Of a stretch of 5,456 bases of DNA, positions 1 to 4,665 are shown piece after piece. Position numbers and translations under genes: made by a program. The notes beneath the pieces were generated by a model, which was given only the letters and a program-made list of their open reading frames with translations, searched no databases and was not told where the DNA came from. How positions within the stretch are numbered: the stretch's first letter is position 1; each line of letters starts with the position of its first letter. Source of the DNA: Rhodobacterales bacterium UBA3080 (lineage in GTDB: Bacteria; Pseudomonadota; Alphaproteobacteria; Rhodobacterales; Rhodobacteraceae); assembly GCA_002366645.1 (NCBI GenBank), contig DFBM01000009.1:5275-10730 (forward strand). Direction: 5' to 3'.

Positions 1-35
1 CGCCGATTCAACTTAAGCGGACAAGGATGACTGAA

Positions 36-383
36 ATGGCAGAGACCAACTATTCAGACAGCTCTCAGATCCTGGGGCTTGGGAAAACGCCTGCGCAGTG
101 GGTCGAAGTTATGGCCGGGATGGGGATCGACATTTCTGAACGGACACTGCGAGAGCGCGCGAACGAAACTGGGGCTTTTTACCGCCTTGGGCGGACAATG
201 CTGATCACGCCCGCGCAGATCGATACGATTTTTGAAGGAGGCCAGTCATGCCGCTCCATATCTACAAGAGGGGCCGCGTTTACTGGGCCAAGGGGTGGAT
301 TGAATACAACGGCAGGCCAATCGCCGGCCCATACCGGCGAAGCACTAAGGCATCTACAGAAGAGGGCGCACGGGACTGGATAA
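36..383 (+). CDS. Excisionase-like small helix-turn-helix protein
   Basis: A 115-residue protein if translation starts at 36. An in-frame ATG at 27 would add three residues, but the only Shine-Dalgarno-like run (AAGGA, 23-27) sits 8 nt before the ATG at 36 and overlaps the one at 27. Residues about 31-66 form a probable HTH with the pattern ISERTLRERANETGAF followed by YRLGRTMLITPAQIDTI, which resembles small DNA-binding proteins found directly upstream of integrases in alphaproteobacterial prophages. By family it would be a directionality factor (Xis) or a regulator of int; this role is inferred. The last 45 codons or so are read in a different frame from the first 45 codons of the integrase. 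That tail is Arg, Gly, Ser and Thr rich and has no recognisable fold, so the functional part is probably the first 70 residues. Identification as an HTH protein is fairly safe; calling it Xis is not. Confidence 0.65.
   Translation: MAETNYSDSSQILGLGKTPAQWVEVMAGMGIDISERTLRERANETGAFYRLGRTMLITPAQIDTIFEGGQSCRSISTRGAAFTGPRGGLNTTAGQSPAHTGEALRHLQKRAHGTG
235..241 (+). promoter_or_regulatory. Strong ribosome binding site of the integrase
   Basis: AAGGAGG, a full match to the anti-Shine-Dalgarno sequence, lies 6 nt before the integrase ATG at 248. It is inside the upstream HTH gene (codons for Glu-Gly-Gly), so integrase initiation takes place within another reading frame. It fixes the integrase start. 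Confidence 0.85.
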
Positions 384-1342
384 ACCGTGAGACCGAACTG
401 CAGATCCGTCGCTATGTTGTGGGCGACGAACCTAGCAAGACTTTCTCCGATGCAATCATGCTCTACAACGCGTCCTCTAAGGCAGCGAAGCAGTTGATCC
501 CAATTGTTGAAGAGATTGGCGACCTGTCGTTGAGTGCAATTTCCGGTGCTTTGTTGAAGGGCCTCGGGCCAAAGCTGAAACCCAAGGCATCAACGGACAC
601 ATGGTGGCGTGAAATCGTGACGCCCGCGAGTGCGGTGATCAACAATGCGCACGAGCTGGAAGGCACGCCTCTGATCCGCGTGAAGCCTTACGATAAGTTC
701 GAGCGCATCGCTCAGGACAAGCGGCGCGGGAAGCTTAGTCGCGTAGAGCGCACGCCTGCTGATAAAGAGTGGATCGAAGCTTTTTGCCGTGCCGCCGATC
801 CGTACAATGCCGCGCTGGTCCGCTTCATGTTCGAGACAGCAGCGCGGATTGATCAGGCCGTATCATTGGAGCCAGACGACCTGCGGCCCCACGAAACCAA
901 GGTCCGCGTAAAAGCGCAAAAGGGTCATCCAGAGAGTTGGATCACGGTTTCACCTCAGATGATGGATGAGCTCCTCGCTCTGCCGCCAAAACGCCCCAAG
1001 AACCGCAGGACCGGTAAGCTCATGAAGGCGCGCGTTTTCGGCTATGGGAGTTCTACCGGCTACAACACGCGCTGGAAGACGATCTGCAAGCGCGCGGGTA
1101 TCCCGTACCTTTCTGCCCACCCAGCAGGACGGCATGGCTTCTTCACCGAATTGGTCGTTCGTCAAGGCGTTGATCCAGTCACGGCGGCAAAGGCTGGGCG
1201 CTGGTCAGACCCCGATTTGCCCATGCGCATCTATGCCCACGCCGAGACCGATGAGGCCGACATCAGGGCTCGATTTCGTACAAAACACGTACAGGATGAC
1301 GCTGTACAAACACCTAACATTAAGAAATCACAAAAGGAATAG
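248..1342 (+). CDS. int: Site-specific tyrosine recombinase (integrase)
   Basis: A 364-residue phage-type integrase that would cut and rejoin the element's att site with the tRNA-Arg site. The N-terminal 60 residues (YKRGRVYWAKGWIEYNGR) resemble an arm-type DNA-binding region. Residues about 65-165 would be the core-binding domain and 168-345 the catalytic domain. Visible catalytic residues are Arg200 (ETAARIDQAV), Lys225 (AQKGHPESW), His291 and Arg295 (SAHPAGRHGF), Trp319 in the His/Trp position (AGRWSD) and nucleophile Tyr329 (MRIYAHA). The His-to-Arg spacing is H-x3-R rather than the usual H-x2-R; I recall the same HxxGRHGF form in other alphaproteobacterial integrases. The gene is complete and looks intact. 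Its stop lies 14 bp before the att identity block, which fits recombination at the adjacent tRNA fragment. The start is supported by the consensus ribosome binding site at 235. Confidence 0.93.
   Translation: MPLHIYKRGRVYWAKGWIEYNGRPIAGPYRRSTKASTEEGARDWINRETELQIRRYVVGDEPSKTFSDAIMLYNASSKAAKQLIPIVEEIGDLSLSAISGALLKGLGPKLKPKASTDTWWREIVTPASAVINNAHELEGTPLIRVKPYDKFERIAQDKRRGKLSRVERTPADKEWIEAFCRAADPYNAALVRFMFETAARIDQAVSLEPDDLRPHETKVRVKAQKGHPESWITVSPQMMDELLALPPKRPKNRRTGKLMKARVFGYGSSTGYNTRWKTICKRAGIPYLSAHPAGRHGFFTELVVRQGVDPVTAAKAGRWSDPDLPMRIYAHAETDEADIRARFRTKHVQDDAVQTPNIKKSQKE
1278..1313 (+). repeat. GTACA repeat cluster, possible integrase arm sites
   Basis: Three GTACA units start at 1278, 1289 and 1304. 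The first and third form a near-perfect direct repeat (GTACAAAACAC and GTACAAACAC). The second and third sit in a perfect 6-bp inverted repeat, GTACAG (1289-1294) and CTGTAC (1302-1307), with a 7-bp spacer. The cluster is 44-79 bp from the att core and falls in the part of int that encodes the tail after the catalytic tyrosine. Short directly repeated sites beside an att core are typical arm-type or Xis sites; that function is an inference. Confidence 0.4.
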
Positions 1343-1353
1343 CGCTATGAACG

Positions 1354-1403
1354 GTTCCCTCCTAAGGGGCAGGCCGGTGGTTCGAATCCACCCGGGGTCA
1401 CCA
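1354..1403 (+). tRNA. 3' half of tRNA-Arg(CCT), remnant
   Basis: The fragment begins in the anticodon arm. The 5' strand 1354-1358 (GTTCC) pairs with 1366-1370 (GGGGC) only with two G-U pairs. The loop CTCCTAA (1359-1365) has anticodon CCT at 1361-1363. The variable region is AGGCC, followed by T stem GGTGG, loop TTCGAAT and CCACC (1376-1392). The acceptor strand CGGGGTC is at 1393-1399, the discriminator A at 1400 and an encoded CCA at 1401-1403. The bases upstream (1300-1353) contain no D arm and no GACCCCG acceptor strand, so this is not a complete tRNA. The weak pairing at 1355-1356 suggests that tRNA identity starts near 1357, where native sequence would read GCCCC. It is presumably not a functional tRNA. 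Confidence 0.9.
1357..1403 (+). other. Attachment site (attR-like) core
   Basis: About 47 bp, from the anticodon stem to the CCA end, should be repeated directly at the far end of the element, where it completes the tRNA. A small inverted repeat, CCCT (1357-1360) and AGGG (1365-1368), surrounds the anticodon and is the sort of place where tyrosine integrases bind and exchange strands. The left edge is estimated only from the loss of tRNA pairing. Confidence 0.7.
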
Positions 1404-1438
1404 ATATGTTACGGATTTCCGTTAAAAGCAGGTGCCGC

Positions 1439-2050
1439 ATGAATGCTCCCGATTTTAGTTTTGAACAACAAAGCCCGCAGCAGCCGGTTTGTGGGATTGA
1501 CGAAGCGGGCCGGGGACCTTGGGCAGGCCCGGTGGTCGCCAGTGCGGTGATTTTGAATCCAGCAGAAATTCCCGACGGCCTGAATGATTCCAAAAAACTG
1601 ACAGCAAAGCGCAGAGGTGTCCTGTTTGACAGGATCATAGCGACGGCCAAGGTGGGGATTGGTCAGGCGACCGTGCAGGAAATCGACGAGCTCAATATTT
1701 TGAACGCGACCTATCTGGCGATGCGCCGCGCAGTTGCCGATCTGCCGACACTTCCTCTCTATGCTTTGATTGATGGCAACCGGATTCCACCCGAACTGGG
1801 CTGCGATTCCGAAGCAATCGTGAAAGGCGATGGGCGGTCGCTTTCAATTGCTGCGGCGTCGATAATCGCGAAAGTCACGCGCGACCGGGTGATGGTGACA
1901 TTAGCGCAACAGTTTCCGGGCTATGGCTGGGAAAGCAATGCCGGATATGGAGTCAAGGCGCACCAAGAGGGCCTAAATCGTCTTGGGGCGACCCCACACC
2001 ATAGAGTCAGCTTCAAACCTATACACAAGATGTTGTATCAAGATAATTAA
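1439..2050 (+). CDS. rnhB: Ribonuclease HII
   Basis: A 203-residue cytoplasmic endonuclease that cleaves the RNA strand of RNA-DNA hybrids and nicks 5' of single ribonucleotides in DNA, beginning ribonucleotide excision repair. Signatures seen are GIDEAGRGPWAGPV with catalytic Asp21 and Glu22, LNDSKKL, EIDELNIL, LIDGN with Asp112, and VKGDGRS with Asp131, then IAAASIIAKVTRDR. The C-terminal GATPHHRVSFKPI is also typical. All four metal-binding acids are present (E. coli Asp16, Glu17, Asp108, Asp126) and the length is normal. The start at 1439 has an AGGTG motif 5-6 nt upstream. The in-frame ATG at 1406 would add 11 residues, touches the tRNA end and has no good ribosome binding site. The gene lies 36 bp after the tRNA fragment and 95 bp before ccrM, on the same strand. 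Confidence 0.97.
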   Translation: MNAPDFSFEQQSPQQPVCGIDEAGRGPWAGPVVASAVILNPAEIPDGLNDSKKLTAKRRGVLFDRIIATAKVGIGQATVQEIDELNILNATYLAMRRAVADLPTLPLYALIDGNRIPPELGCDSEAIVKGDGRSLSIAAASIIAKVTRDRVMVTLAQQFPGYGWESNAGYGVKAHQEGLNRLGATPHHRVSFKPIHKMLYQDN

Positions 2051-2060
2051 TTAAGTCATT

Positions 2061-2098
2061 GATTCAAAAAGAAATTGACGACGAATCACTTTTGAATC
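2061..2098 (+). promoter_or_regulatory. Triple GANTC cluster upstream of ccrM
   Basis: GATTC at 2061-2065 and GAATC at 2083-2087 and 2094-2098 give three GANTC sites within 38 bp. These are the expected methylation targets of the enzyme encoded 48 bp downstream. In Caulobacter the ccrM promoter region also carries GANTC sites whose methylation state affects its transcription. The cluster here is seen directly; its regulatory role is inferred by analogy. Confidence 0.6.
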
Positions 2099-2103
2099 AT
2101 CTT
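2075..2103 (+). promoter_or_regulatory. Possible sigma70 promoter of ccrM
   Basis: TTGACG (2075-2080) is a good -35 element. With a 17-bp spacer the -10 position is CATCTT (2098-2103), which is weak. The spacer contains one whole GANTC site, and a second one touches the -10. Transcription from here would give an A-rich leader of about 35 nt before the ATG at 2146. No full CtrA motif (TTAA-N7-TTAA) was found, only TTAATTAA at 2047-2054. Confidence 0.35.
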
Positions 2104-2145
2104 GGACGTAACAAAAAAACAAACAAAATATGTCCGAGGCAGACA

Positions 2146-3252
2146 ATGGCTACACAAAACAAAACCGAGGCGCGTAGCGCGCTTCCGCTGGATCAAATTA
2201 TTGCTGGCGATTGCATTGAAGTAATGAACAGCCTTCCCGAAGGCTCGGTTGATCTGATTTTTGCAGACCCTCCGTACAATCTACAACTGAAGGGTGCGCT
2301 GCACCGTCCGGACAACTCCATGGTCGACGCTTGCGATGACGAATGGGACCAGTTCGCCAGTTTTGCCGCTTATGATAAATTTTCGCGTGCTTGGCTGAAG
2401 GCGGCTCGCCGTATTCTGAAGCCACACGGCGCGATTTGGGTTATCGGCTCGTATCACAATATCTACCGCGTTGGCACCGCTATGCAGGACGCCGGTTTCT
2501 GGATTTTGAATGACGTTGTTTGGCGTAAATCCAACCCGATGCCGAATTTCCGTGGCAAACGCCTAACGAATGCGCACGAAACGATGATTTGGGCGGGGAA
2601 GTCCGACGATTCCAAATACACGTTTAACTACGAAGCGTTGAAGGAGCTTAACGATGGCATTCAAATGCGTAGCGACTGGGTTTTGCCTATTTGCAACGGT
2701 AACGAGCGCCTGAAGAATTCCGCTGGTGAGAAAGCCCATCCAACGCAAAAACCTGAATCGCTGCTGCACCGCATTCTGGTTGGCAGCACCAAGCCAGATG
2801 ATGTGATCCTCGATCCGTTTTTCGGGACCGGCACAACTGGCGCAGTTGCCAAAAAACTGGGTCGCCGCTTTATCGGAATTGAGCGCGAAGAAGCTTACCG
2901 CGAAGTTGCGCAGGCACGCATCGACAATACGCGCCGTTATGATCGTTCCTCGCTAGAGGTGACGCGCTCCAAACGTGCCGAGCCACGAGTGCCTTTTGGG
3001 CAGTTGGTTGAGCGCGGAATGCTTATCCCGGGCGAAGAGTTGCGTTCTTTGAACGGTCGTCACCGCGCGAAAATCCGTGCTGATGGCACGTTGGTTGCGC
3101 ATGACGCCCGCGGGTCGATCCATCAGGTTGGCGCCGCACTCGAAGGCGCGCCAAGTTGCAATGGCTGGACCTATTGGAGCTATAAAAGCGAAGGCAAGCA
3201 GGTGCCGATCGACGTGCTTCGCCAGCAAATTCGCGCCGAGATGCGCGACTAA
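2146..3252 (+). CDS. ccrM: Cell-cycle DNA adenine methyltransferase (GANTC)
   Basis: A 368-residue orphan methyltransferase of the beta amino-group class, which moves a methyl group from S-adenosylmethionine to N6 of adenine in GANTC. In alphaproteobacteria it links methylation state to replication and gene expression. Residues 41-46 are the catalytic DPPYNL, 198-203 HPTQKP, and 223-232 DPFFGTGTTG is the cofactor-binding motif, followed by LGRRFIGIE. The target recognition region lies between DPPY and HPTQKP. Residues about 282-365 (PFGQLVERGMLIPG to NGWTYWSYKSEGK) form the C-terminal DNA-binding (RAMA-type) domain of CcrM. Length is close to Caulobacter CcrM (358). The ATG at 2146 has GAGG (2136-2139) 6 nt before it. 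A TTG at 2059 would add 29 residues across the AT-rich promoter-like gap and is unlikely. No restriction endonuclease gene is adjacent, and an intrinsic terminator follows. Confidence 0.96.
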   Translation: MATQNKTEARSALPLDQIIAGDCIEVMNSLPEGSVDLIFADPPYNLQLKGALHRPDNSMVDACDDEWDQFASFAAYDKFSRAWLKAARRILKPHGAIWVIGSYHNIYRVGTAMQDAGFWILNDVVWRKSNPMPNFRGKRLTNAHETMIWAGKSDDSKYTFNYEALKELNDGIQMRSDWVLPICNGNERLKNSAGEKAHPTQKPESLLHRILVGSTKPDDVILDPFFGTGTTGAVAKKLGRRFIGIEREEAYREVAQARIDNTRRYDRSSLEVTRSKRAEPRVPFGQLVERGMLIPGEELRSLNGRHRAKIRADGTLVAHDARGSIHQVGAALEGAPSCNGWTYWSYKSEGKQVPIDVLRQQIRAEMRD

Positions 3253-3296
3253 TACACAGTTAAACCGCCTGATGTCTGAAATGGCATACGACTTGA

Positions 3297-3322
3297 CCTC
3301 GCCCATTGTGGCGGGGTTTTTT
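3297..3322 (+). terminator. Rho-independent terminator after ccrM
   Basis: A 7-bp stem, CCTCGCC (3297-3303) with GGCGGGG (3310-3316) and one T-G wobble, closes a 6-nt loop and is followed by six T (3317-3322). It lies 44 bp after the ccrM stop and separates ccrM from the ridA group. A further perfect 7-bp inverted repeat surrounds it (3284-3290 GCATACG, 3323-3329 CGTATGC). The remainder of the gap up to 3430 is AT rich and presumably carries the promoter of the next genes, but no convincing -35/-10 pair stands out. Confidence 0.88.
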
Positions 3323-3430
3323 CGTATGCTGGCGGCAAAATGAAGGTTTCACGAATTGTGCATTTGCCGATTTATTTGTTTCGAAAATACATGTAGCGTT
3401 TGGAAAATTCTTTAATTGATGGAGCAAATT

Positions 3431-3895
3431 ATGTCTGGAAAATTCGAAACTCGCCTGAATGAACTCGGGATTACGCTACCAAATTCGCCCGCACCTGCTG
3501 CGAACTACGTGCCCTTTGTGCAGGTTGGAGATCTGGTCTATGTCTCCGGACAAATCGCGATGGATGCGGACGGCATGATCCTCGGCAAACTTGGTGACGG
3601 ATTTTCGGTCGACGACGCCTATAAGGCGGCGCGGGTTTGCGGAATTAATCTGATCGCTCAATTAAGCGCCGCGTGTGGTGGTGACCTCGACTGTTTGGTG
3701 CGTGTCGTGAAGTTGAACGGCTTTGTTAACGCAACACAGGACTTCACCGACCACCCGAAGGTAGTGAACGGTACGTCCGATTTGATGGTCGAAGTCTTTG
3801 GCGATCAGGGGCGCCACGCGCGCGCGGCAGTAGGCTCTTCTTCGTTGCCATTCGGCGTTGCTGTCGAAGTAGAAGGTATTTTCCAGATTGCCTAA
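3431..3895 (+). CDS. RidA family protein (YjgF/YER057c/UK114)
   Basis: A 154-residue protein of the RidA superfamily, whose founding member hydrolyses reactive imine/enamine intermediates such as 2-aminoacrylate released by PLP enzymes, usually as a homotrimer in the cytoplasm. Seen here are YVPFVQVGDLVYVSGQIA (26-43), the helix LIAQLSAACGGDLDCLVRVVKLNGFV (75-99), and the end GRHARAAVGSSSLPFGVAVEVEGI. Arg131 and Glu148 appear to match E. coli RidA Arg105 and Glu120. The length, about 25 residues longer than E. coli RidA, and the AVGSSSLPFG segment place it in the longer 'like_1' type of subfamily rather than RidA proper, so its true substrate is uncertain. The start at 3431 is chosen because GGAG (3421-3424) lies 6 nt upstream; alternatives at 3416 (TTG) and 3419 (ATG) would put this motif inside the gene. 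It probably heads an operon with the next two genes. Confidence 0.9.
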   Translation: MSGKFETRLNELGITLPNSPAPAANYVPFVQVGDLVYVSGQIAMDADGMILGKLGDGFSVDDAYKAARVCGINLIAQLSAACGGDLDCLVRVVKLNGFVNATQDFTDHPKVVNGTSDLMVEVFGDQGRHARAAVGSSSLPFGVAVEVEGIFQIA

Positions 3896-4646
3896 GCTGC
3901 CCGTTGGCTTTCTAAGTAGCCCGATCGCGCATCGCGGTCTGCATGATGTCGACAACGGTATCCTAGAAAACTCGCGCGCCGCATTTTTGGCGGCGATTGC
4001 GGGTGGTTTCGGGATTGAGCTGGATTTGCAGTTGTCAGCGGATGGCGAAGCGATGGTTTTCCATGACTACAGCCTTTCCCGTTTGACCACCGAATCCGGC
4101 CCGATCCAGTTGCGTGCTGCAGCGGAGCTAAAGCAGATAAAGCTAAAGAATGGTGACGAAACCATCCCCGACCTCGCCGAAATTTTGCAGATGGTCGACG
4201 GTCGCGCACCTTTGTTGATCGAACTGAAGGATCAGGACGGAGCGTGCGGCCCGAATGTCGGGCGGCTGGAGCAGCGCGTCGCTGAACTGTTGGCGAATTA
4301 CTCGGCGGATGCGGTTGTCATGTCGTTTAACCCGCATTCGATTTATGAAATGGCAAAACTGGCGCCAGATCTGCCGCGCGGATTGGCGACGTGTGATTTC
4401 AGTCCGAAGTTCTGGCCCATGCTACCCCAAAACCGCATCGCTGACCTGGCTGCCATCCCCGATTTTGATGGCGCCGAGTGCAGCTTTATTTCGCATGAAT
4501 GGCATCGTCTCGAAGACGGGCGCGTCGCAGAGCTGAAATCCAGAGGCGTTCCCGTACTCTGTTGGACGGTCACTGACCCTGATCAGGAAAATAAAGCGCG
4601 GCAGGTTGCTGACAATATCACTTTTGAAGGATATATTCCGGGCTAG
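3888..4646 (+). CDS. Glycerophosphodiester phosphodiesterase
   Basis: A 252-residue GDPD-family TIM-barrel enzyme, which hydrolyses glycerophosphodiesters from phospholipid breakdown to glycerol-3-phosphate and an alcohol, with a divalent metal. Motifs are AHRG with His15 and Arg16, ENS (27-29), IELDLQLSADG with Glu44 and Asp46, MVFHD with His59, LLIELKD with Glu112 and Lys114, and the C-terminal VLCWTVTD and ADNITFEGYIPG. There is no signal peptide or membrane segment, so it is likely cytoplasmic. No ATG lies ahead of the conserved HRG motif; the TTG at 3888 is the sensible start. It overlaps the end of the RidA gene by 8 bp, which suggests translational coupling. AGAAGG (3871-3876) is 11 nt upstream, rather far for a ribosome binding site. 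Family assignment is firm; the exact substrate is not. Confidence 0.93.
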   Translation: MPKLPVGFLSSPIAHRGLHDVDNGILENSRAAFLAAIAGGFGIELDLQLSADGEAMVFHDYSLSRLTTESGPIQLRAAAELKQIKLKNGDETIPDLAEILQMVDGRAPLLIELKDQDGACGPNVGRLEQRVAELLANYSADAVVMSFNPHSIYEMAKLAPDLPRGLATCDFSPKFWPMLPQNRIADLAAIPDFDGAECSFISHEWHRLEDGRVAELKSRGVPVLCWTVTDPDQENKARQVADNITFEGYIPG

Positions 4647-4665
4647 CAACAAACTCGGAGCAACA

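Larger units (their letters stand above)
1..1403 (+). mobile_element. Right end of a tRNA-Arg-integrated element
   Basis: This stretch holds an excisionase-like gene, a tyrosine integrase and then a 3' tRNA half with CCA, directly before housekeeping genes. That is the classical layout of one end of a prophage or genomic island inserted in a tRNA gene. The integrase reads towards the tRNA fragment, and the fragment has the same orientation as the integrase. Insertion into a tRNA rebuilds the whole gene at the 5' side, so the main body of the element must extend to the left of this window. The true right boundary lies somewhere within the identity block of about 1357-1403. Whether it is a phage or another island cannot be told, since no structural or conjugation gene is visible. 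Confidence 0.8.

Noticed and set aside
228..241. Possible programmed frameshift from the HTH gene into int (T run followed by AAGGAGG)
   Set aside because: No canonical X-XXY-YYZ heptamer exists in the reading frame, and int has its own ATG with ideal spacing from the AAGGAGG.
950..1165. Opposite-strand and alternative-frame ORFs across int and the other genes
   Set aside because: They lie wholly or largely within genes with firm family matches and show no recognisable domains or ribosome binding sites.
1404..1427. Terminator after the tRNA fragment
   Set aside because: The hairpin ACGGA/TCCGT (1411-1422) is short with a 2-nt loop and is followed by TAAAAG and not by a T run.
1406..1438. 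Upstream ATG of rnhB
   Set aside because: It starts 3 bp after the tRNA CCA with no ribosome binding site; the extra 11 residues are not part of the family.
2047..2062. CtrA binding site before ccrM
   Set aside because: TTAATTAA at 2047-2054 gives half sites, but no second TTAA occurs at the required 7-bp spacing on either side.
2059..2145. N-terminal extension of ccrM from a TTG codon
   Set aside because: It would cross the AT-rich gap with the GANTC cluster, has no ribosome binding site, and the ATG at 2146 has a good one and gives a length matching known CcrM.
2146..3252. Methyltransferase as part of a restriction-modification or phage defence system
   Set aside because: It has the CcrM domain order with the C-terminal DNA-binding domain, sits beside rnhB outside the element, and no nuclease gene is nearby.
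3340..3396. An 18-codon ORF after the ccrM terminator, beginning MKVSRIVHLPIY
   Set aside because: Very short, no clear ribosome binding site, no recognised family; it sits in the presumed promoter region of the RidA-family gene and is most likely chance.
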